Shown here piece by piece: positions 6,451-13,192 of a stretch of 19,010 nt of DNA. Each line of letters begins with the position of its first letter. Position 1 is the stretch's first letter. The DNA comes from Planctomycetota bacterium. Lineage in GTDB: Bacteria > Planctomycetota > Planctomycetia > Pirellulales > UBA1268. The stretch lies in the NCBI GenBank assembly GCA_027622795.1, contig JAQBZA010000013.1, forward strand, positions 1 through 19,010. The letters are read 5' to 3'. The notes beneath the pieces are model-generated. The model was not told where the DNA came from, ran no database searches, and saw only the letters and a program-made list of their open reading frames with translations. The position numbers were made by a program, and so were the translations under genes.

Positions 6451-7227
6451 ATGGACAATCCCGATCAAACCCGTCGCGCTCCGGATGTCGACCCGGCTCT
6501 CGAAGCCGAGTGGGATCGGTTGGAGGCAGAACGGCTCGCTGAGGAGCGTGCCGAGGCTCGCGTCGATGCCGAAGAGGCAGCTGATCATCCGCCACCGCGG
6601 GCCGCGGATCACCGCCGACTTATCCAGGCATTTGCCGTGGCGTTGGCTGCGGGTGGAGCAGTTGCGTTTTTGGTGAACCGCCCCCGGCCACAGCCATCCA
6701 ACGAGATGGAGCAGGTGGCGGCTGTCCGCCGTGCAGTCGATGTGTGGGCCGAGGCGAACCGAATCGACGAAGCGGCATTGCGTGCTGCCGGTGTGCGACG
6801 AGTCACGTCGACAGCAGCCGTGCCGAGTGACAAACTCTCGATCCAGGTGGTGATTCGAGATCAAGCGGGGCGTGACCGGCTCGAGTCGTTGCTCGCGGCC
6901 AGTGGCCTTCGGATCGAGAGTGACCGTGACCGACCACCTGAAGCTGACGCCGTGATTGACAGCCTGGCCGTTTCTGGATCCCCGAGTGATGTCGATGCAC
7001 TTGTCGACCGACTCATCGCGTCTCCGACGATGCTTGACGTGCGCGCGCCGGCCTTGCTCGCCGGAGTTCCTCGGGAAGAGGGAGCCGACTCGGTGGCTGC
7101 TCAGCCACCGGCGGGCTCCACCGCTGCGCCACCCGTGCGGATTCGGCTCCGAGTCGAGGTGGTCGAGGGAGCGGCACAGTCCGACCCGGTGCCTTCGCCT
7201 GTTGGTTCTATTCGAGGTGAGGAGTGA
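6451..7227 (+). CDS. Unknown single-pass membrane protein with an ectodomain
   Basis: I do not recognise this 258-residue protein as a named family. Residues 1-50 are highly charged and Glu/Ala/Arg-rich, with a coiled-coil-like run (LEAEWDRLEAERLAEERAEAR). A single hydrophobic segment spans about 57-76, followed by an extracytoplasmic part of about 180 residues. The ectodomain shows two similar strand-helix units, one around KLSIQVVIRDQAGRDRLESLL and one around VIDSLAVSGSPSDVDALVDRL. This could be a ferredoxin-like or DUF4349-like fold (inference). The tail is Pro/Ala/Val-rich. It starts 7 nt after lgt, and its TGA overlaps the CDGSH gene start as TGATG, so it is part of the same operon. The ATG at 6451 is chosen because earlier in-frame starts lie inside lgt. 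Real gene; function unknown. Confidence 0.75.
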   Translation: MDNPDQTRRAPDVDPALEAEWDRLEAERLAEERAEARVDAEEAADHPPPRAADHRRLIQAFAVALAAGGAVAFLVNRPRPQPSNEMEQVAAVRRAVDVWAEANRIDEAALRAAGVRRVTSTAAVPSDKLSIQVVIRDQAGRDRLESLLAASGLRIESDRDRPPEADAVIDSLAVSGSPSDVDALVDRLIASPTMLDVRAPALLAGVPREEGADSVAAQPPAGSTAAPPVRIRLRVEVVEGAAQSDPVPSPVGSIRGEE

Positions 7228-7499
7228 TGGGAGACGGGGACGAGCCACGGACCCCGCTGGGGGTGGTTACCATCCGGTGTCGTGAAGATGGGCCACTTGT
7301 CGTCGAGATGCCCGCGCCGGCGGATGGTGAGATCGTGCGACTCCGGGTGACCGATCATCACGGCCAGGCGTTCCCACTGCCCACGGACAAACGGGCGGTA
7401 GCCTTGTGCCGCTGCGGCCGGAGTCAAAGCCGCCCATTTTGTGACGGGTCTCACAGAGGATTTGGTTTTGAGGCTGCCGAAACTGCCCCACCGGTATGA
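7227..7499 (+). CDS. CDGSH iron-sulfur domain protein (mitoNEET-like)
   Basis: This 90-residue protein carries an exact CDGSH signature near its C-terminus: CRCGRSQSRPFCDGSH, fitting C-x-C-x2-S-x3-P-x-C-D-G-S-H. Such motifs bind a redox-active, acid-labile 2Fe-2S cluster through three cysteines and one histidine. The first 50 residues are a short beta-rich region (EDGPLVVEMPAPADGEIVRLRVTD) typical of small bacterial CDGSH proteins. There is no membrane anchor, unlike mammalian mitoNEET, so it should be cytoplasmic. The ATG at 7227 overlaps the upstream TGA by one base and has a strong GGTGAGGAG ribosome binding site just before it. The physiological role of bacterial CDGSH proteins (redox, iron or ROS handling) is poorly defined. 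Confidence 0.9.
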   Translation: MGDGDEPRTPLGVVTIRCREDGPLVVEMPAPADGEIVRLRVTDHHGQAFPLPTDKRAVALCRCGRSQSRPFCDGSHRGFGFEAAETAPPV

Positions 7500-7571
7500 T
7501 TTGACGCCGTGGGTGGGGGGATCCTAGCGGTCGCAAAACCTCGACCATCAACGGAAAGTGTTCCTGGGAAA

Positions 7572-7604
7572 ACATTTGTGGCGAGCGCTCGCTCGGAAAA
7601 ATGT
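7572..7604. repeat. Nested inverted repeat around a 12-bp palindrome
   Basis: The perfect palindrome GCGAGCGCTCGC (7581-7592) is flanked by the complementary arms ACATTT (7572-7577) and AAATGT (7599-7604). It lies between the CDGSH gene and the RND transporter. There is no T-run, so it is not a standard terminator. It may be an operator-like dyad for the transporter or an end-of-operon structure. Confidence 0.35.
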
Positions 7605-7679
7605 CGCTGATTGGCGGGATAGATATGGACTGGCTTCAAAAACGCCTGTACGGTTTGAGAATCTGGTGAGAGTTTCAAG

Positions 7680-7706
7680 GCGATTTTCCGTAAAATCGCT
7701 GTTTTT
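7680..7706 (+). terminator. Perfect 8-bp hairpin with T-run in the RND transporter leader
   Basis: GCGATTTT (7680-7687) and AAAATCGC (7692-7699) pair perfectly across a CCGT loop, followed by TG and five T's (7702-7706). It is only 18 nt upstream of the transporter ATG at 7725. It could terminate the folK-CDGSH operon or act as an attenuator or anti-SD-type element for the transporter. The stem is A/T-rich in its upper part, so intrinsic termination would be modest. Confidence 0.5.
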
Positions 7707-7724
7707 GGATTCTGGTTCCTTGGC

Positions 7725-10259
7725 ATGACGTCACACCACAGTTCGAATCACGGCCCGAATTTCTACCAGCGATACAGCGTCTGGATCATGGCGGCCCTGG
7801 TCTTTCTTCTGCCCATGGTGGTGGTAGGGGCGATCAAGGCAAAGGGCAACAACCGCAACGACGTCAAGGGTTGGCTGCCGCTGGAGTATCCGGAGACTCA
7901 GACCTATCGGTTCTTCCGCCGGAATTTCCAGGGAGAGGAATTTATCCTCGTGAGTTGGGAAGGCTGCACAATGGCCGATCCCCGGTTGGAACTGCTCGCC
8001 CGCAAACTCCTGCCGCCCCCCGAGGAAGCCTCCCGAATTGAGCGGCCTCTGTACTTCAAGACGGCCCAGACCGGCCCGCGGGCCGTGGCCCAGATGACCT
8101 CGCCTCCCCTCAACCTTGATCGTGAGGAGGCGGTGCAGCGACTCACCGGGGCGATCATTGGTCCGCCACTGTCGGGCAGTGCGGACGATATCGATCAGCG
8201 ACAAACCTGCCTCGTGCTGACGCTGTCCGATGCCGCGCGAGCCAATCTCCACGGAACGATCGATCTCATCAAAGACGTGGCCGTAGCGGAATGCGGTGTT
8301 CCTGAAAAAGAAATCCACATGGGCGGGCCGCCTGTCGATAACGTGTCGATCGACCGGGCTGGTCAGACGAGCGTCACGATTCTCTTCGGCTTGTCACTCG
8401 TCGTCGGATTTTTCGTGAGTTGGTGGAGCCTCAAGAGCAAAGCGTTGGTGGCGTTGGTACTGGCGTCGGGTGTCTACAGCATGTTCGCCAGTCTGGCGAT
8501 CGTCTGGTACTCGGGTTATCCCGTCGACGCGATCCTTCTCACGATGCCGTCGCTTGTCTATGTCGCCACCACCAGCGGCGCCATTCATCTGGCAAATTAC
8601 TACCGCGACCAACTTGCGGAGACCGGCGTTCAGGAGGGGGCGGCCGGCCGTGCCGTTCACCATGCTCTCCTGCCGCTGTCGCTCGCCACCGGCACCACTG
8701 CCGTCGGCTTGGCCACGCTCGCGGTGAGCGAACTCGTGCCGATCAAGATGTTTGGAATCTTTTCAGCGATCGGCGTTTCGGTGAGCTTTTTGATTCTGAT
8801 CACGTTCATGCCAGCCGCCCTCGAACTGTTTCCGCCGCGATTAAAACTCGGCAGACTGGCCGATGGCGAGGATGACGGCGGCTGGAAGCCGATCGAGATG
8901 AGCCCCTGGTGGCGGGTTGGTCAGTGGATTACCCGTTACCACGGCCTCGTGGCCGCCGCCTGTCTTCTCGTGATGGCAGGCTTCGCTTATGGCATGACGC
9001 GAGTGGAGAGCAGCGTGCAACTGATGCGGCTCTTTTCACCGCAGGCCCGGATCCGCCTCGACTATGCCTGGCTGGAGGACAAACTCGGGCCGCTGGTACC
9101 GATGGAGATCCTCATCCGGATCGATCAGAAAACCTGCGACCTCAATTTTCTCGAACGGATGGAACTGGTTGGTGAGATCCAGCGGGAGATCGGGGGCCTC
9201 GAAGAGGTGGGAAGTTCGCTTTCCACCGTCACGTTTGGCCGGAGCCTCGATATCGGCGGCGGTGGTGAGGGGATGGGTGGCGCGGCAGCCCGGGCGTTTG
9301 GCCTTGGTGCCCGCACCCGGCGGAGTGTTCTCAATAGGCGACTGATGGCTCATCGGCATGAGTTTCTTGCCGGCGACTATCTTCGTGAAGCGAAGCAAAC
9401 CCCCGACGGTGACCCGATCGATCAGGAGTTGTGGAGGATCAGCGCCCGCGTGAGTGCGACCAAGGAGGTCGATTACGCCCTCTTCAAAGCCGACCTGCAG
9501 AAAAAGATCGATCCGATTTTGGCAGACCTCGAGGCTGAAGGCGTGCAGGGTGTGTCGGTCGATTACACCGGGCTGGTGCCACTCGTCTACAAGGCCCAGC
9601 ACTCGCTGCTTGACGGCCTCAAGATCGGGTTTATCTGGGACTTCGCGATCATTGTCGCCGTCATGATTGTTCTTTGCCGGGCGGCATCGGCGGGGCTCGT
9701 GCTCCTCCTGCCAGCTGCTTTTCCTGCGGTGGTTGTCTTCGGCGGAATGGGCTGGGGCAACTCGTTGCTCAAGACCTACGACATCGGCACGCTGTTGATC
9801 GATATCGGCACGGTGATGGCGCCGAGTGTCGCGCTCGGTGTAACAGTTGACGACGTGGTTCACTTCATGCTCTGGTTCCGCCGTGGAATCGCTGACGGCC
9901 TCGACCGCAAGCAGGCGACCATGCTTGCATACAAGGGCTGTGCGCGGGCGATGTATCAGAGTTGGGGCGTGATCGGTATCGGGTTGGCCGTGTTCTCTCT
10001 CTCACCGTTCGGGCCGACGCAGCGGTTTGGCTACATGATGCTGTCGATGCTCACCGTCGCGCTGGTCGGTAACCTCGTGCTTCTGCCGGCGTTGTTGTCT
10101 GGTCCTTTGGGGACGGTGTTCAGTTGGAGCATCCTGAGGATTGAGAAGAAGAAGGCACTGAAGCAGGATCGTCGCACCGTGCAGTCTGATCCCGGGAGTG
10201 ACTCCCTCCCTGCGCCGCATGTGGTTTCCGAACCAGCCAAGCACGCCGCGCACGCCTGA
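7725..10259 (+). CDS. RND superfamily transporter (MMPL/SSD-type)
   Basis: This is an 844-residue inner-membrane protein with the two-fold RND plan. TM1 is near 21-40, a large extracytoplasmic loop spans about 41-215, TM2-6 follow from about 217 to 370, TM7 is near 406-424, a second large loop runs to about 630, and TM8-12 lie at about 634-800. The second membrane block contains APSVALGVTVDDVVHFMLWFRR (around residues 696-717); the paired aspartates after TVDD are the proton-relay region typical of MMPL-like RND proteins. A Lys-rich, then Ala/His-rich cytoplasmic tail closes the protein. No membrane-fusion or outer-membrane partner gene is adjacent, which fits the single-component MMPL/HpnN-like group (lipid or hydrophobic substrate export) better than an AcrB tripartite pump. 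The ATG at 7725 lacks a clear Shine-Dalgarno. Substrate unknown. Confidence 0.88.
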   Translation: MTSHHSSNHGPNFYQRYSVWIMAALVFLLPMVVVGAIKAKGNNRNDVKGWLPLEYPETQTYRFFRRNFQGEEFILVSWEGCTMADPRLELLARKLLPPPEEASRIERPLYFKTAQTGPRAVAQMTSPPLNLDREEAVQRLTGAIIGPPLSGSADDIDQRQTCLVLTLSDAARANLHGTIDLIKDVAVAECGVPEKEIHMGGPPVDNVSIDRAGQTSVTILFGLSLVVGFFVSWWSLKSKALVALVLASGVYSMFASLAIVWYSGYPVDAILLTMPSLVYVATTSGAIHLANYYRDQLAETGVQEGAAGRAVHHALLPLSLATGTTAVGLATLAVSELVPIKMFGIFSAIGVSVSFLILITFMPAALELFPPRLKLGRLADGEDDGGWKPIEMSPWWRVGQWITRYHGLVAAACLLVMAGFAYGMTRVESSVQLMRLFSPQARIRLDYAWLEDKLGPLVPMEILIRIDQKTCDLNFLERMELVGEIQREIGGLEEVGSSLSTVTFGRSLDIGGGGEGMGGAAARAFGLGARTRRSVLNRRLMAHRHEFLAGDYLREAKQTPDGDPIDQELWRISARVSATKEVDYALFKADLQKKIDPILADLEAEGVQGVSVDYTGLVPLVYKAQHSLLDGLKIGFIWDFAIIVAVMIVLCRAASAGLVLLLPAAFPAVVVFGGMGWGNSLLKTYDIGTLLIDIGTVMAPSVALGVTVDDVVHFMLWFRRGIADGLDRKQATMLAYKGCARAMYQSWGVIGIGLAVFSLSPFGPTQRFGYMMLSMLTVALVGNLVLLPALLSGPLGTVFSWSILRIEKKKALKQDRRTVQSDPGSDSLPAPHVVSEPAKHAAHA

Positions 10260-10306
10260 CAGCATCCAGCTATTGAATCGCGTCGTGCGGTGATGGCTCG
10301 GGGCGT

Positions 10307-10323
10307 ATGTCGTTCGGCGACAT
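10307..10323. terminator. Short hairpin in the convergent RND/sulfatase gap
   Basis: ATGTCG (10307-10312) pairs with CGACAT (10318-10323) around a TTCGG loop, halfway along the 79-nt gap between two converging genes. No T-run is present on either side. It is a weak candidate for a shared terminator. Confidence 0.3.
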
Positions 10324-10338
10324 CGCTGGTGGCGAGGG

Positions 10339-11724
10339 TTATTCAGGCTCTCCCCAGACCCGCGGTGCCTTGAATCCCTTTGGCTTGGGTGCGTCTCGTG
10401 GGGGGGCTGAATCTTTGGCATAGGCATCAAGCCGATCGGCCAGACGCCGAACGATGTCGGGGTGATCGGCTGCGCGATCGTGCTCTTCGGCCGCGTCTTG
10501 CACTACGTCAAACAATTCGAGTGCCGGTGCCGAATCCTCTTTCGCTCGGCCCTGCCGGCGTGCCGGAGAATCACTCTCGGTTCGGACGAGCTTCCAGTTG
10601 CCGGCACGGATCGCACCGTTGTTTGGCGTCACATTGAGAAGAATCTCCGCGTGGGGCGTGGGTGACGTTGCCAGCAGGGTGGGCCAGATGTTGTGGCCGT
10701 CGAGTGGCAGCGGATTAGTGGATGGTTTGCCTGCCAGGGCGAGTAGTGTCGGATACCAGTCAACCATGTGCATCGGCTCGTTGCAGACCGTTCCGGCCGG
10801 AATCTGGCTTGGCCACGATGCCCAGGAAACGACCCGTGTTCCGCCTTCGTAGAGCGTGCCCTTGCCTCCGCGGAGGTTGCCGTTGGAAGCTCCAAGTTGT
10901 GTTGGACCGCCATTATCACTGCAAAAGATGAACAGGGTGTTGGCGGTCTGACCGCAGTGTTCGATCATCGCAGCGACACGGCCGATTTGTTCATCCATGC
11001 AGTGCACCATTGCGGCATAGGCACGCCGTTTTTGGTTCTTGATGTGGGGGTATCGTTCGAGGTGTTCGGGCAGAGCCTGGAGCGGTGTATGCGGGGCATT
11101 GAAGGGGAGATAGAGAAACAACGGCCGGGCAAAGTCGTGCTGCTGGATCAGGCGAACAGACTCATCGCCGAGAAGAACGGTCGTGTAGCCTTCGTCACGG
11201 CAGACCTGGTCATTCCGATGCCAATCGAATCCTCCATCGCGCTCATGCGTGAAGTAATCGATGGCACCACAGTAATGGCCATATTGATGATCAAAGCCGC
11301 GGCATGTCGGCAGATAGGCCCGTTGAGAAAGCCCCAAATGCCATTTCCCACAGATGGCCGTACTGTAGCCGGCCTCCCGCAAAAAGTGTGGAAGGAGGGT
11401 CTCATCCAGCGGGAGGCCATAGTCCGCCCACGGTCGAATCACTCCGACCTGGAGCCCGTATCGACACGGGTACCGACCCGTCATCAGGGCAGCTCTGGTG
11501 GGTGAGCAGACCGGCTGCACGTAGAAAGATTCCAGTCGAACGCCACTGGCAGCCAGACGATCGATATGGGGAGTTTCGATCTCGGCCCCGTGATAGCCGA
11601 CGTCACTCCATCCAAGATCGTCCGCGAGGAAAAAGACAATATTCGGCTGCGATGCAAGCACGCCATCAGGCAGCAGGGCAGTCAGCGCCAAGGTGCAGAC
11701 CTGCAGGGCACGGCAAATGTTCAT
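10339..11724 (-). CDS. Secreted type I (formylglycine) sulfatase, arylsulfatase B-like
   Basis: This 461-residue enzyme hydrolyses sulfate esters, probably of sulfated polysaccharides. It begins with a Sec signal peptide (about 1-25, ending GVLAS). Family residues are all visible: NIVFFLADDLGWSD with metal ligands D35/D36, the maturation motif C73-S-P-T-R77 (Cys converted to formylglycine by a sulfatase-maturating enzyme), GKWHLG with K127 and H129, APHTP with H212, and FCSDNGG with D270/N271 followed by K288. The set is complete, so it should be active. The layout GYHGAEIETPHIDRLAASGVR and the SDNGG block resemble GalNAc-4-sulfatase-type enzymes; the exact substrate cannot be read. The ATG at 11724 has a CGGAG site upstream. 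Divergent from the rRNA methyltransferase. Sulfatase abundance is typical of planctomycetes. Confidence 0.93.
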   Translation of the reverse strand: MNICRALQVCTLALTALLPDGVLASQPNIVFFLADDLGWSDVGYHGAEIETPHIDRLAASGVRLESFYVQPVCSPTRAALMTGRYPCRYGLQVGVIRPWADYGLPLDETLLPHFLREAGYSTAICGKWHLGLSQRAYLPTCRGFDHQYGHYCGAIDYFTHERDGGFDWHRNDQVCRDEGYTTVLLGDESVRLIQQHDFARPLFLYLPFNAPHTPLQALPEHLERYPHIKNQKRRAYAAMVHCMDEQIGRVAAMIEHCGQTANTLFIFCSDNGGPTQLGASNGNLRGGKGTLYEGGTRVVSWASWPSQIPAGTVCNEPMHMVDWYPTLLALAGKPSTNPLPLDGHNIWPTLLATSPTPHAEILLNVTPNNGAIRAGNWKLVRTESDSPARRQGRAKEDSAPALELFDVVQDAAEEHDRAADHPDIVRRLADRLDAYAKDSAPPRDAPKPKGFKAPRVWGEPE

Positions 11725-11808
11725 GAGATGACTCCGGAAGCTTTCCCAGCGGGAATGGATACAGCCCCGAAAATCCTACCGTCCCCGTCGTGGTGGTACA
11801 CTAAGCGG

Positions 11809-13044
11809 ATGACATACCCGGTTCCCTCGGACGCCCCGATGTCTCTCGAGCATGCCTGTGCCCGGGTTGTTCTCAAGCCGAAGCGGGCGCGGCCGTTTTT
11901 TGGGCGACATCCTTGGGTGCTCGATTCGGCCATCCTGCGGGTCGACGGCGAACCCGCCGACGGAGCCGTGGTCGATCTGACGACGCACGACGGCCTCTTC
12001 GTCGCCCGCGGCCTGTGGAACGCGGCCAGCAAGATCCGCGTGCGGCTCTATGCCTTCGACGCGGCGACGCGGCTCGACGCTTCTCTCTGGCGATCCCGGC
12101 TGGAGGCGGCCGTGGCCCTGCGGCGGTTGCTCGGGCTCGATGATCGCGGCGGAGCCTGTCGGCTTGTCAACAGTGAGGGCGATGACCTCTCGGGCCTGAT
12201 TGTGGACCGCTACGGTGACTGGCTGGCCGTGCAGGTGACGGCCCTCGCGATGGCGAGTCGGCTGGAGGAGCTTTGCGACCTGCTTGATAGCATCGTCGCG
12301 CCGCGGGGCATCCTGCTGCGGGGCGCCGAGCGGGGGCTCTCAAAACTCGAGGGGCTGCATCTGCCCGATCGGCTCGTCCGCGGGAGTGCCCCCGACGGCC
12401 CCGTCTTCGTCACCGAGCACGGCCTCCGGTTTGGGATCGATCTCACCGAGGGGCAGAAAACGGGCTTCTACCTCGACCAGCGCGACAATCGCCAGGCGGC
12501 GGCCCGCCATGCCCGGGGGCGTCGCGTGCTCGATATGTTTTGCTACTCGGGCGGCTTTTCTCTGGCCTGCGCCGTCCAGGGGCAGGCGGCGAGCGTGCTG
12601 GCGGTCGATTCGAGCAGCAAGGCGACGGCGCTGGCCAAGGCCAATGCCGAGCTGAACGGCGCCGCCACGATCACCGTCGAAACAGCCGATGCCTTCAAGA
12701 AGCTCGACGCCCTCAAGGTGGCGGGTGAGCGGTTTGGGATGGTGGTGCTCGATCCCCCCAAGTTTGCCCGCAGCCGGGCCTCGCTCGAGGAGGCGATGCG
12801 GGCCTACCACCGCATCAATCGGCTGGCCGTCGACCTGCTCGACCCGAATGGCATCCTCGTCACCAACAGCTGCTCCGGCGCCGTGGCCCGCGACGACTTC
12901 CTGATGATGCTCTCCGGCGTGGCCCAACGAAGCGGGCGATCGCTCCAGCTTCTCGAAGTCCGCGGTGCGGCGGCTGATCATCCAGTGAGCGTGAGCTGCC
13001 TCGACGGCGAGTACCTCAAGTGCATCATCGCCCGCGTGGCGTGA
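11809..13044 (+). CDS. rlmI: Class I SAM-dependent rRNA methyltransferase, RlmI/YccW-like
   Basis: This 411-residue enzyme matches the RlmI architecture: an N-terminal PUA domain (about 15-85, with RPFFGRHPWVLDSAI), a central linker domain and a C-terminal Rossmann methyltransferase. RlmI makes m5C1962 in 23S rRNA in E. coli. Motif I is LDMFCYSGGFSLACA (D242 onward), motif IV is VLDPPKF (D315-P-P-K318) and the thiol motif is NSCSG with C355. The segment TEGQKTGFYLDQRDNR is highly characteristic. The start is uncertain: ATG 11809 or ATG 11839 (MSLEHACARV) both precede the PUA domain and neither has a good Shine-Dalgarno; longer frames overlap the divergent sulfatase gene. Family assignment is firm; exact target is inferred. 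Confidence 0.9.
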   Translation: MTYPVPSDAPMSLEHACARVVLKPKRARPFFGRHPWVLDSAILRVDGEPADGAVVDLTTHDGLFVARGLWNAASKIRVRLYAFDAATRLDASLWRSRLEAAVALRRLLGLDDRGGACRLVNSEGDDLSGLIVDRYGDWLAVQVTALAMASRLEELCDLLDSIVAPRGILLRGAERGLSKLEGLHLPDRLVRGSAPDGPVFVTEHGLRFGIDLTEGQKTGFYLDQRDNRQAAARHARGRRVLDMFCYSGGFSLACAVQGQAASVLAVDSSSKATALAKANAELNGAATITVETADAFKKLDALKVAGERFGMVVLDPPKFARSRASLEEAMRAYHRINRLAVDLLDPNGILVTNSCSGAVARDDFLMMLSGVAQRSGRSLQLLEVRGAAADHPVSVSCLDGEYLKCIIARVA

Positions 13045-13092
13045 CCGCATTCTGGTTCGCTGTAGGAGCTGTCTAAAAAATCGAGAAAGGTA

Positions 13093-13170
13093 GGCTCAGG
13101 GGTCGGCGAACGCTCGAGGAGCGTTGGGCGTATCCTCGCCCCGCGACGAGACTTTTGCCGCCCCTGAGCC
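13093..13170. repeat. 78-nt three-way-junction inverted-repeat element
   Basis: The outer stem pairs GGCTCAGGGG (13093-13102) with CCCCTGAGCC (13161-13170), 10 perfect bp. It continues with CGGC (13104-13107) to GCCG (13157-13160) after a single bulged T. Inside are two adjacent hairpins: AACGCTC/GAGCGTT (13109-13115 with 13119-13125, GAG loop) and GGGCG/CGCCC (13126-13130 with 13137-13141). A 15-nt single-stranded segment closes the junction. It sits between the convergent rlmI-like and aldehyde dehydrogenase genes. On the minus strand a T6 run follows (complement of 13075-13080), so it could end the ilv operon transcript. The elaborate shape also fits a dispersed palindromic element or a structured RNA. 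Confidence 0.6.
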
Positions 13171-13192
13171 GGTGATCAACAATCGATGTGCT

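Noticed and set aside
6013..7248. A 411-codon minus-strand frame opposite lgt and the unknown membrane protein
   Set aside because: Arg/Ser/Gly-rich translation with no domain, antisense to genes in a tight operon.
10768..11505. A 245-codon plus-strand frame opposite the sulfatase
   Set aside because: Antisense to a full sulfatase with all active-site residues; no independent features.
13085..13180. The inverted-repeat element as a tRNA or rho-independent terminator only
   Set aside because: Stem lengths and loops do not fit a cloverleaf, and the multi-branched shape plus the offset T-run go beyond a simple terminator, so I kept it as an unclassified structured element.
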